Source: UBA8106 sp913052135 (GTDB taxonomy: Bacteria; Acidobacteriota; Vicinamibacteria; Vicinamibacterales; UBA823). From it: a stretch of 21,881 bases of DNA. Below are positions 1 through 7,801 of the stretch, piece after piece. The stretch is taken from NCBI GenBank assembly GCA_913052135.1, contig CAJXDY010000042.1:1-21881 (forward strand), given 5' to 3'. The position numbers and the translations under genes were made by a program. The notes beneath the pieces are model-generated. The model was not told the origin of the DNA. It made no database searches and saw only the letters and a list, made by a program, of their open reading frames with translations. Each line of letters opens with the position of its first letter. The stretch's first letter is position 1.

Positions 1-246
1 GAAGATGCGTTCCACTTCTCCGGTTGTGTATTCTTGCCCCTCCTCGTCGTCGGGGTCGTCAGGGTAGACAAAGGGGTCCACGTGCAGATGCTTGAACCGC
101 TGAAAGTTCGGGTCGTCTGTCCCGTACATGAAAATAAACTTGCATCCATTCGGGAAGATGCGGACATCCACCATGGGATGCCCGCCCTTGCATGCCTCAA
201 TGAACGTGACACTATCCATCTTGTAAAATGACTGTACATGTAGGCT
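1..246 (-). CDS. unrecognised coding fragment, runs off the window start
   Basis: The minus strand is open from a TAG at 247-249 to the window edge. From a possible ATG at 217-219 it encodes 73 residues beginning MDSVTFIEACKGGHPM. It has a natural amino-acid mix, many aromatics and an acidic stretch (YPDDPDDEEGQEY). The 3' end lies outside the window. I do not recognise the family. It abuts an unrelated eukaryote-like SNF2 fragment, so it is probably one piece of a mosaic of unrelated DNA and not a neighbour of the bacterial genes. It could be an exon, a viral gene or a bacterial gene. That it is coding is likely but unproven. Confidence 0.4.
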
Positions 247-267
247 CTATGACGTTAATACTTGAGC

Positions 268-900
268 AGTCCCGCTTGTTCTCGCGCTTGCGGTCGCGCC
301 GCGCACGCTCCTGTTCCTGGCGCGCCTCCTTGAGGCAGCGCTCCTCGGCGCCCTTGAGCAGGTACGGGTGGTTGCAGCACTTGCGCAGCTGCATGACGAG
401 GTTCATCAGGCGCGACTTGTTGGCCGTGAGCGCCGTGCCCGACGACTGGTAGAGGGCGTCCATGTCGCGCTTGAGGATGTTCTTGTACTGCTCGCGCTGC
501 ATCGGCGCGAGCTGCGTGTAGACGATGAGCTCGGTCTTGGGCGGGATGGAGCTCTCGACGTCGACCTTGATGCGCCGGAGCAGGAAGGGCTTGAGGACGC
601 GGTGCAGCTGCGTGATGACCTCCTGCTCGACCTGCTTGTCCTTGAGGTCGAACCAGCTGTCGAAGTCCTCCGAGTTGGTGAAGACGTCGGGCAGCAGGAA
701 GTTGAGCAGCGCCCACAGCTCGTGCAGGTTGTTCTGCAGCGGCGTGCCCGTGAGCAGCAGCTTGCGCTGTGCCTTGATGAGCCGCAGCCGCTCGTAGAGG
801 CTCGTCTTCTCGTTCTTGATGCGGTGGCCCTCGTCGAGCACGATCAGGTCGGGCCCAGGGTCCTGCAGCAGCGGCGTCGCCTCGCGCCAGCCGTACTCGG
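268..900 (-). CDS. SNF2/ISWI-like chromatin-remodelling ATPase, internal fragment (eukaryotic type)
   Basis: About 210 residues of a SNF2-family DNA translocase, cut at both ends. In order they show a Walker B-type motif in the form VLDEGHRIKNEK, motif III LLLTGTPLQNNLHELWALLN, then FLLPDVF, EDFDSWF, LKPFLLRRIKVDVE, MQREQYKNILKRDMDAL and LMNLVMQLRKCCNHPYLL. This order and spacing matches the second half of the N-terminal RecA lobe and the linker of ISWI/SMARCA5-type remodellers, which are eukaryotic. The usual DEAH box reads DEGH here, as in the Rad54/ATRX branch. The stretch is visibly much richer in GC than the bacterial body. The ATP-binding P-loop and the C-terminal helicase lobe are absent. 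Most likely a chimeric or contaminating fragment joined to bacterial DNA; transfer into a bacterium is far less likely. Confidence 0.85.
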
Positions 901-1017
901 GTGTGTGTTGTGATCGGAATATGTTTCCTGACGCTTTCCTGGACTTCTCTACCACTGGGGAACAGTGTCCGCACAGAGCGGATTCCAGTTCATGGTGAAT
1001 ATCGGCGGTACAATGGA
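901..1017. other. short unassigned piece between two foreign fragments
   Basis: This ~115 bp stretch has lower GC than the segments on either side and belongs to neither the SNF2 nor the arginine deiminase reading frame. On the minus strand one frame ends at a TAG (949-951) after the residues IVPPIFTMNWNPLCADTVPQW, short of the limit for any family call. It could be the end of a third gene or a junction filler. Confidence 0.3.
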
Positions 1018-1305
1018 TGTCGCCCCCCTCCGCCGTCGCGGGGCCGTCGTCGACGCCGTGGCTCCACCACTGCATACCGGCCTCGGCGAACATCGGGTGG
1101 TAGCGGTAGATCGCGTCGTAGTGCACCGTCTCCCGGCGCCGCGCCTTCTTGTGCATCGAGTTGACCGCGACGCCGTCGTGCACCCAGGCGGAGGTGTCCC
1201 GGGTGAACAGGTGGTTGGGCAGCGGCGCGAGGACCGAGTCGTGCAGGCCGAACTGGTCGATGACCACCGAGCGCGGGCTGCCGATGCGCTCGAGCACCTC
1301 ATGGA
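1018..1305 (-). CDS. arcA: arginine deiminase, internal fragment
   Basis: About 95 residues match the middle of arginine deiminase (arginine to citrulline plus ammonia). Visible motifs are APLPNHLFTRDTSAWVHDGV, AVNSMHKKARRRETVHYDAI, YRYHPMF and a terminal EGGD. The LFTRDT and EGGD elements carry substrate-binding and structural residues of the guanidino-modifying enzyme fold. The catalytic His and Cys further on are missing because the fragment is cut. High GC and the sequence flavour suggest an actinobacterial source. It continues in frame into unrelated coding on both sides, which indicates artificial joining. The family call is firm; no functional gene is present. Confidence 0.8.
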
Positions 1306-1311
1306 AGAGGA

Positions 1312-2029
1312 ACTTGAAGATCACATGCTCGAACAGGGCATGCAGGCCGGCGTCTATCCGACCGTTGCCGAGCTCGAAGAGCGAAACAAGGATTTGACTC
1401 GCCGTTCTCGCCGCGGCATTGGCGGTATATTTGTGCCCCGAGGTGATGCGGATCTCCGGCCACTCCAGCCGATGCCAGAAAAGCCGACGCTTATTGACTT
1501 CTTCAGGTATCGTTTCGGTACGGGCACACACGTTCAGCAGAGTGCTGCACGTGCCTTGAAAACTGGCATGCCCGAGAAGGTTGTGCTGGCCTGCCTCCTC
1601 CATGATGTAGTTAATAATCTGATGCGTGCGGACCATGGTTGGTGGGGCGGTCAGTTGATTGAGCCTTACGTGCCAGAGGAGACTGCATTCGCAGTTCGCT
1701 ATCATTCGACGTTGCGCTTCTTTCCGGACTCCGATTATGGGTATGAGTATCCGGAAAGTTACCTTCGTACGTTTGGTGAGGATTACGTGCCGGAGCCCTA
1801 TCTGCAGCGTACCTACAAGAAGGTGCGTAATCACAAGTGGTATGAGTATTCCAGGCTCGTGACGGTAAACGATCTTTATGCCTTCGACCGTAGCAAGACG
1901 GTGTCGATCGAGCCGTTCATTGATATTATCGGACGCCACTTCAAGCAGCCTAAAGAAGGCTTGGGATGGGACGATACGTCGTCATCCCATATGTGGCGGA
2001 CGATTATCAATCCGGATAGAAGGCTATAG
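1312..2029 (+). CDS. HD-domain metalloprotein (PhnZ/MIOX-like), 5'-truncated
   Basis: About 238 residues remain, with the true start lost at the junction near 1305. The order His (GTHVQQSA, His codon 1529), HD doublet (LLHDV, codons 1601 and 1604), His (ADHGWWGG, codon 1634), His (RYHSTLRF, codon 1703) and a late Asp (TVNDLYAFD) is the metal-ligand pattern of HD-domain proteins. The arrangement resembles mixed-valent di-iron oxygenases such as PhnZ and myo-inositol oxygenase more than nucleotide phosphohydrolases. The substrate is unknown. This is the first gene with the base composition of the bacterial body. A strong terminator follows 10 nt after its stop, so it is probably not cotranscribed with the catabolic run downstream. 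The HD family call is solid; oxygenase versus hydrolase is unresolved. Confidence 0.7.
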
Positions 2030-2039
2030 TTAGGTTGTG

Positions 2040-2088
2040 TTTCTAAGCGGCACACGGTTTGCCCGCGTGCCGCTTAGAAAGTTTTATT
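2040..2088 (+). terminator. intrinsic terminator after the HD-domain gene
   Basis: A perfect 14-bp stem (2040-2053 with 2067-2080) is extended inside by an A/C mismatch and CGG/CCG pairing around the loop TTTGC, and is followed by GTTTTATT. It lies 10 nt after the stop at 2029. Confidence 0.85.
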
Positions 2089-2226
2089 AAGCTCGGTATC
2101 CTCCTGCCTCCTGCCGTACCGTGGTATCGATTGGTCCTAGTGTCAGAATTTTCAGACGACTGGACAGGTATTTGGGTAGGCGTGTCCAGATTTTTGATGA
2201 ACTTACTCTAATAGGGAGTTTTGGTA

Positions 2227-3351
2227 ATGTCTGATCGAAATCGCAAGGTCGTGACTGGAGCGGCTAATATCGCCGCCGCGTTCTTAATAATTGGGGCATC
2301 CGCTTGCGGGGAAGCTGGCGTCCAATCAGGTGATGTCGAATCTGTAGAAACTGAAGCACCTGTCGTCAATCCACTCAATGATTATTCAAACCCCTATCAA
2401 ACTGTAGACGGTTGGGCGACGCTCCCTGACGGCAGAACCTGGGGTTCAACTGCTGGTGTTGATATTGATCCTGACGGTCAACATATTTGGGCGATTGATC
2501 GTTGCGGTGCAAATTCTTGCGCCGGGTCTGACCTTGATCCGATTGTGAAATTTGATCCTGAGGGCAACGTAGTGACAACCTTCGGTGGAGGAACGATGCT
2601 GTTTCCACATGGCCTCCACGTTGATCAGGATGGCAATGTTTGGGTCACAGATGCACGTGGTCCAGATCCCGATGATCCGAGCCAGGCAGGCAAGGGTCAC
2701 GTAGCTATTAAATTTAGTGCTGAGGGAGAAGTTCTTCTAACGTTAGGGGAACCTGGTGTTGCTGGTACGGGCGAAGGAGCTATTCTGAATACACCCAATG
2801 ATGTAGCCGTCGGTCCGAATGGAGATATCTACGTCGGCGACGGACATGAAGGTCAGAATTCAGAGGATCCCACGACAGTTGCTCGCATCGTCAAATTCTC
2901 AGCAGACGGAGAATTTATTACTTCTTGGGGCCAGTATGGTTCAGAGGCGGGTGATCTAAGAACACCGCATGCGTTGGCGTTTAGCCCAGAAGGACAACTC
3001 GTCGTTGCCGACCGAGGGAACAATCGTTTGCAGATCTTCGACGAGGAAGGTAATTACATCGATCAGTTCAAACAATTCAGTCGACCAAGTGACTTTGCCT
3101 TTGATGCTAGCGGCTTGATCTATGTCGCGGATTCAGAATCGGCCTTCGACAATATCCGTAACCCGGGCGCCCAGCCAGGAATTAGGGTTGGCAGTCTCGT
3201 TGATGGAACGGTGAACTACCTTATCGGTGGAGAGGTGGCAGCCTATCCGGACGGTTCTAATCCCGAGGGTGTTGCTGTAGATGCTGCTGGCAATGTGTAC
3301 GGGGCTGTCGTCTCTGGTGGCGGTGCCATGTTGAAGTCTGTTATGCAGTAA
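2227..3351 (+). CDS. NHL-repeat six-bladed beta-propeller lipoprotein
   Basis: 374 residues. The ATG at 2227 is preferred over an in-frame TTG at 2221 because AGGGAG at 2213-2218 sits 8 nt upstream. Residues 1-27 form a basic, then hydrophobic signal ending GASAC, a likely lipobox with Cys27 (Ala at -3 is non-classical). The rest is built of NHL-type blades, for example LFPHGLHVDQDGNVWVTD, LNTPNDVAVGPNGDIYVGD, RTPHALAFSPEGQLVVADRG followed by NNRLQIFDEEGNY. The closest known architecture is the peptidyl-alpha-hydroxyglycine alpha-amidating lyase/SMP-30-like propeller. Cys93 and Cys98 (RCGANSC) form a C-x4-C pair that is also present in the paralogue at 5506, and may be a disulphide. First gene of a + strand run of exported enzymes. 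The substrate cannot be told from sequence. Confidence 0.8.
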   Translation: MSDRNRKVVTGAANIAAAFLIIGASACGEAGVQSGDVESVETEAPVVNPLNDYSNPYQTVDGWATLPDGRTWGSTAGVDIDPDGQHIWAIDRCGANSCAGSDLDPIVKFDPEGNVVTTFGGGTMLFPHGLHVDQDGNVWVTDARGPDPDDPSQAGKGHVAIKFSAEGEVLLTLGEPGVAGTGEGAILNTPNDVAVGPNGDIYVGDGHEGQNSEDPTTVARIVKFSADGEFITSWGQYGSEAGDLRTPHALAFSPEGQLVVADRGNNRLQIFDEEGNYIDQFKQFSRPSDFAFDASGLIYVADSESAFDNIRNPGAQPGIRVGSLVDGTVNYLIGGEVAAYPDGSNPEGVAVDAAGNVYGAVVSGGGAMLKSVMQ

Positions 3352-3421
3352 GCTTTTGACTTCGTGATGTTCATATATCGATTAAGGGCGTGTTGCTTAT
3401 GCCTTTAGGTCTATAGCTACC

Positions 3422-5473
3422 ATGTTAATAAGATCGATATTCTTGGAAAGCTTGGGGGCCATAAGGTTACTGATGGCCACCCTTGGCTTCACTGTCGCCC
3501 TGATCGGTTCAGGTATTGCACAGACCCGTGCGCCAGAAGCTTGGCCTTATTTGGGTGGAGATGCTGGGCATACGCGTTCTTCGCCTCTGGATCAAATCGA
3601 CGCTAATAATTTTGAAGATCTGGAAGTTGCGTGGATTTGGCGAGGAGATAATTTTGGACCGCGGGTAGATTATCTGTTTCGGTCGACGCCGATTTATGTT
3701 GATGGTCTTCTGTATACCGTCGCAGGGCAGCGCCGAACGGTAGTGGCGATTGAACCAGCTACGGGTGAGACCGTCTGGACTTATCGGGAACCACATACGA
3801 CTCGGTACGAACGGGGTATGCGAAACAATTATGGAAAAGGTGTCGCATATGGTGAAGTGAACGGGCGAGGTGTGATCTTTACGACTAGTCCCGCTTTTTT
3901 TCTGCATGCGCTGGATGCCAAAACGGGTCGCCATCTCGAAAACTGGGGGCAGGCAGTACCCCTACCAGGTTTTCCAGAGAGCGGAGTTGTGGACATGCTG
4001 CCCGATCTTGTAAGTGACTGGGATCCATGGCTCGATTCCGGCTATGTCTACGATCCTGACCACGGTATTCCTCGTGACCTGGGCAACTTGAGCACCTCAT
4101 CGCCTCCTATTGTGGTAGGCGGTGTGGTGGTAGTTAGCAACGTACACGAGCAGGGCTACTATCAAACGCGTACGGAGAATATTCCAGGCGATATTCTTGG
4201 GTATGACTTGCGGACTGGAGACCCACTCTGGAAATTTCACGTAATACCACGTCCTGGTGAATTTGGACACGAGACATGGGAGAACGACGCTTGGAAAACT
4301 ACTGGTGATGTCTCGTCATGGGCGCCGATGTCGGCTGATTTGAAACGCGGCATTGTGTACATTCCAACCAACCCCCCGACAATTGATTTTTATGGTGGGT
4401 TCAGGCCGGGCGACAATCTTTTTGGCACTAGTCTTCTCGCCCTTAATGCCCAGACGGGAGAGCGGGTGTGGCACTTTCAGATGGTGCATCACGACATCTG
4501 GAATTTTGATAACCCGACCGCGCCTGTCGTGTTAGACGTAACCGTCGACGGACGCCCGACTCCGATTGTAGTGCAAACTACTAAACAGGCGTGGGCCTAC
4601 ACGTTTAACAGGGAGACAGGTGAACCAGTCTGGCCGATTGAAGAGCGCGAAGTACCCGAATCAGATGTGCCGGGCGAACAGTTGTCGCCTACGCAACCAT
4701 TTCCCACTTGGCCTTTACCTTACGACATGCAAGGGCTCACGGAAGATGACCTTATTGATTTCACGCCAGAGCTTCGTCAAGAGGCCTTAGAGATTATTAG
4801 CCGCTATCGCACTGGACCGATTTTTAATCCCCCGATTCAAGTCGGACACCCTTCTGGTTTGCGGTCGTTCGTTAGTTGTCCTCAGGGCGCTACCAATATT
4901 CATGGTCCAACATCAGCGGACCCTGAGACGGGTATTATTTACGTTTCTTCGAGAACAGCGTGTCGCTCTGAAAATATCGTGCCTGGAACGCAGATGGATG
5001 AACCAGATGATCCTATGACTACAGGCAAGACCATCGCGGATTGGGTTGTTGCGAATCGTGGTGATTTTCGTGGTCCACAAGGTCTGCCTATCGTTAAGCC
5101 CCCGTACACTCGAATCACGGCAATTAACATGCATACCGGTGAGCATTTGTGGCACATTCCTAATGGTGATACACCTGACCGGATCAAAAACCATCGGGCG
5201 TTACAAGGAGTGGATTTACCGAACACAGGTGTTACGTCACTTCCGAATACGATGGTGACCGGAAGCCTGTTGATCCATGCTGAAGGTTCGGCAGGAAAGC
5301 CAGTGCTACATGCCATCGATAAACAGACGGGTGAGCGACTTGGTACGGTTGAACTTCCTGCGACGGGCGAGTACGGCATGATGACCTATCAACATGAAGG
5401 ACGGCAGTACATAGTGGCGCAAGTTGCCAGCAGAAATTTACCAGGCTCGCTAGCAGCGTTACGGCTACCCTGA
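3422..5473 (+). CDS. PQQ-dependent dehydrogenase (quinoprotein), exported
   Basis: 683 residues, within the range for periplasmic PQQ dehydrogenases. The N-terminus has a hydrophobic signal ending GSGIAQT. A second in-frame ATG at 3473 gives a more compact signal peptide and could be the true start; neither start has a strong Shine-Dalgarno. The propeller begins WPYLGGDAGHTRSSPLDQI, followed by W-motif blades such as VAIEPATGETVWTY and LLALNAQTGERVWHFQ. Further family hallmarks are HHDIWNFDNPTAPVV, AYTFNRETGEPVWPIEER and GATNIHGPTSADPETGIIYV. Family members oxidise alcohols or sugars in the periplasm and pass electrons to the respiratory chain. No cytochrome c CxxCH motif is present, so an external acceptor is needed. 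No pqq biosynthesis genes lie in the window. It is flanked by two paralogous NHL propellers, with only 32 nt to the downstream one, so cotranscription is likely. Confidence 0.85.
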   Translation: MLIRSIFLESLGAIRLLMATLGFTVALIGSGIAQTRAPEAWPYLGGDAGHTRSSPLDQIDANNFEDLEVAWIWRGDNFGPRVDYLFRSTPIYVDGLLYTVAGQRRTVVAIEPATGETVWTYREPHTTRYERGMRNNYGKGVAYGEVNGRGVIFTTSPAFFLHALDAKTGRHLENWGQAVPLPGFPESGVVDMLPDLVSDWDPWLDSGYVYDPDHGIPRDLGNLSTSSPPIVVGGVVVVSNVHEQGYYQTRTENIPGDILGYDLRTGDPLWKFHVIPRPGEFGHETWENDAWKTTGDVSSWAPMSADLKRGIVYIPTNPPTIDFYGGFRPGDNLFGTSLLALNAQTGERVWHFQMVHHDIWNFDNPTAPVVLDVTVDGRPTPIVVQTTKQAWAYTFNRETGEPVWPIEEREVPESDVPGEQLSPTQPFPTWPLPYDMQGLTEDDLIDFTPELRQEALEIISRYRTGPIFNPPIQVGHPSGLRSFVSCPQGATNIHGPTSADPETGIIYVSSRTACRSENIVPGTQMDEPDDPMTTGKTIADWVVANRGDFRGPQGLPIVKPPYTRITAINMHTGEHLWHIPNGDTPDRIKNHRALQGVDLPNTGVTSLPNTMVTGSLLIHAEGSAGKPVLHAIDKQTGERLGTVELPATGEYGMMTYQHEGRQYIVAQVASRNLPGSLAALRLP

Positions 5474-5505
5474 GTGTGAAAGTAATCGTTCGAAAGGAGT
5501 TTGAA

Positions 5506-6555
5506 ATGGCACGGTTCCGTCTGGTGAAATCACTGTTGGTGTTAGTCGGTACCACTTTAGTGTTTATGCAGGGGCTGACAGTCGAAGCTCAATCTGTCGC
5601 GAACAATCCCTACCATGCGGTCCACGGCTGGGAAAAGATGCCCAATGGATGGAAACTTGGCGTGCCGAGTGGCATCTTCCCTGACCCTGACGGTGAGCAT
5701 CTGTGGATCTTGTCTCGGTGTGGAGCAAATCACTGTGCAAATTCTGACCAGGATGCAATTTTTAAGTTTGATCTAGATGGAAACGTCGTGAAGAGTTTTG
5801 GTTCCAGGCTATTTTCATTTCCTCATGGATTTTTTCTCGACCACGAAGGCTACTTATGGGTAACCGAAGGTGCTCCTGCTGGTGATGCGCGCGAAGTCGA
5901 AGGGCTCAAAAGAGGACTTGGGCATCAAGTCTTTAAATTCAGTCAAGACGGCGAAATAGTCATGACCTTGGGGGAGGCTGCCGTTTCTGGATACGGCCCA
6001 GCTCATTTTAATGGACCTGCCGGTGTTGTCGTCGCCGACAATGGCGACATTTGGGTGTCAGATGGACATCGTGATGGTAACAACCGTATCGTAAAATTTA
6101 ACAAAGATGGGGAGTTCCTTCTTGAGGTCGGTGGAGGGGTAGAGTCACGTAGTGGCGATCCTGGAAAATTTAACGATCCACATGACATCACCATTGATGC
6201 ACATGGTCGAATCCTCGTGGCAGACCGAGGTAATAATCGGATACAAATCTTTGATCAGGATGGCAATCTCATTGCTGTGTGGACCCAGTTTGGCCGACCA
6301 AGTACAGTAGTCGTCGACCGAAACGGTATGATCTATGCCGGTGATGGAATGTCGAATGACCAGTGGAATCCTGGATGGGAGCGAGGTATTCGAATCGGTG
6401 ATGTCGACACAGGCTGGGTTACTGCATTCATTCCAGATTCTGAGAGACCTGAGGGTACCGGAGTGGAATTCCTTGGGGTTGATTTCGACGGGAATATTTA
6501 CGCGGGTGAGGTTGGGCGGCAACGGTTGGTGAAGTATGAACGGTTTAGGCCGTAG
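5506..6555 (+). CDS. second NHL-repeat beta-propeller, exported
   Basis: 349 residues. ATG 5506 is chosen because AAAGGAG at 5493-5499 sits 6 nt upstream. A signal peptide ends near LTVEAQS with no lipobox Cys, so it is probably soluble in the periplasm, unlike its lipoprotein paralogue at 2227. It shares with that protein the entry motif NPYHAVHGWEKMPNG, the pair Cys72/Cys77 in RCGANHC, FSFPHGFFLDHEGYLWVTEG and the blade RILVADRGNNRIQIF. The overall fold is the SMP-30/NHL/amidating-lyase type. Lactone hydrolysis, lyase activity and non-catalytic binding are all possible. It lies 32 nt after the dehydrogenase and 45 nt before the FAH-family gene, consistent with one operon. Confidence 0.8.
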   Translation: MARFRLVKSLLVLVGTTLVFMQGLTVEAQSVANNPYHAVHGWEKMPNGWKLGVPSGIFPDPDGEHLWILSRCGANHCANSDQDAIFKFDLDGNVVKSFGSRLFSFPHGFFLDHEGYLWVTEGAPAGDAREVEGLKRGLGHQVFKFSQDGEIVMTLGEAAVSGYGPAHFNGPAGVVVADNGDIWVSDGHRDGNNRIVKFNKDGEFLLEVGGGVESRSGDPGKFNDPHDITIDAHGRILVADRGNNRIQIFDQDGNLIAVWTQFGRPSTVVVDRNGMIYAGDGMSNDQWNPGWERGIRIGDVDTGWVTAFIPDSERPEGTGVEFLGVDFDGNIYAGEVGRQRLVKYERFRP

Positions 6556-6600
6556 TGTCTTTTGACCTTTTAAGAAAACATTTGCTAACGAAGGAGCCAC

Positions 6601-7749
6601 ATGCGATCGATTCTATTCCACATCATGTTCCTGTTATTGACGGCGACACCCTTATTTGCGACCCAAAGTGAGTCGCCTGGAGCGAGTGTTGAGCCGTTCA
6701 AACTCGGGACCTTTAACATTGGTGGTGTCCAGCAGATCGGAATCGTTTTACGAGATAGTCTGATAGTCGAGATGAACAGTGCGAATGCTGCGCTGGAAGG
6801 TGATGCGACTTATCCTGCTATCCCGATGCCAGTTGATATGTTGGAGCTCATCGGTCGATACGAATATGGATTAAGAGTTCGTTTATACGAAATTGTTAAT
6901 GACTTAGTTGCGAACGACAGACTCATAGGGAGTTTACGCCCTACTTACGTGCATGATGTTGCTGACGTACGAACGCTTGCGCCTATCCTCTATCCTGGCA
7001 AGATCTTGAATGCAGCTGTTAATTTCTATAGCCACGTTAATGAAACGGGTAATCCTGAAGAGCGAACGGCGGCTCGACGCGCTAGACGGGAAAACCGTGG
7101 TGTGCCTTATCTGTTTCTTAAACCGACGAGGGGAGTCGTTATCGGCAATGGTGCGCCGGTGGTAATTCCCCACGGTCGAGATCGTACCGACTGGGAAGTT
7201 GAATTAGCTACAGTTATTGGACGAGCGGCGAAGTACGTCAGTGCGGATGATGCTCAAGATCACATATTTGGTTATATGGTCAGTCTAGATATTTCCGATC
7301 GGGGTGGACGTCCACCAGGTGGTAATCCCTTGCGGTCTGACTGGTTTGTAGGAAAGGGTCATGACACGTTTGCACCGATGGGCCCATGGATTGTTCCAAA
7401 GGAATTCTACGGTGATCCAATGGAAAACCTTCGTCAGACACTTCGTATTGGCGATCAGCAAATGCAAGAGGCGACAGCGGGTGACATGATCCATTCGCTG
7501 TACGAGTTGATTGAGTACGCATCGTCAATCGTTACACTCTATCCCGGGGACGTTATTAATAATGGCACGTCAGGTGGTGTTGGTATGGGCACGGCAGTAC
7601 GCGGCGAGCAACAGTTTTTGCAACCCGGTGACGAAATCATTGCAACCATTGATGGTATCGGAACACTTACGATGCCCGTTGTTGACGAAGAACCTCCGTC
7701 TGCTGGCAGTGGCGCCCGCCTACCACCAGTCAGTAGCTACCGTCGTTAA
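6601..7749 (+). CDS. fumarylacetoacetate hydrolase-family enzyme with export signal
   Basis: 382 residues. ATG 6601 has AAGGAG at 6591-6596, 4 nt upstream. The first ~20 residues (MRSILFHIMFLLLTATPLFA) are a clear signal peptide. The FAH domain follows with its full set of signatures: N141-F-Y-S-H145-V-N-E148 (the N-Y-x-x-H-x-x-E lid motif), DWEVELA giving metal ligands Glu199 and Glu201, GYMVSLDIS giving Asp230, FVGKGHDTFAPMGPW, and LYPGDVINNGTSGGVG. Ligand spacing matches FAHD1-like enzymes, which hydrolyse or decarboxylate 1,3-diketo acids such as acylpyruvates or isomerise ring-cleavage products. Most relatives are cytosolic, so export is unusual. The active site looks intact. A Pro/Ser/Arg-rich tail follows the domain. 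The substrate is unknown; the neighbours suggest it processes a product of the PQQ dehydrogenase. Confidence 0.85.
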   Translation: MRSILFHIMFLLLTATPLFATQSESPGASVEPFKLGTFNIGGVQQIGIVLRDSLIVEMNSANAALEGDATYPAIPMPVDMLELIGRYEYGLRVRLYEIVNDLVANDRLIGSLRPTYVHDVADVRTLAPILYPGKILNAAVNFYSHVNETGNPEERTAARRARRENRGVPYLFLKPTRGVVIGNGAPVVIPHGRDRTDWEVELATVIGRAAKYVSADDAQDHIFGYMVSLDISDRGGRPPGGNPLRSDWFVGKGHDTFAPMGPWIVPKEFYGDPMENLRQTLRIGDQQMQEATAGDMIHSLYELIEYASSIVTLYPGDVINNGTSGGVGMGTAVRGEQQFLQPGDEIIATIDGIGTLTMPVVDEEPPSAGSGARLPPVSSYRR

Positions 7750-7801
7750 TTTTCTGTTAACCCGGTAAGACGGTGATAGTAGTTTTAGGGGTACTGATTC
7801 A

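Noticed and set aside
212..1939. A single 575-codon minus-strand open frame
   Set aside because: It reads through an SNF2 fragment, an arginine deiminase fragment and then antisense of the HD-domain gene. Only the two internal pieces are real coding; the join is artificial.
965..2029. Full-length + strand gene for the HD-domain protein starting at 965
   Set aside because: The first ~115 codons are antisense of the arginine deiminase fragment and are not HD-protein sequence.
2160..2189. CTGGACA/TGTCCAG inverted repeat upstream of the first NHL gene
   Set aside because: 7-bp arms with a 16-nt spacer are within chance for this length. Possibly an operator, but no support.
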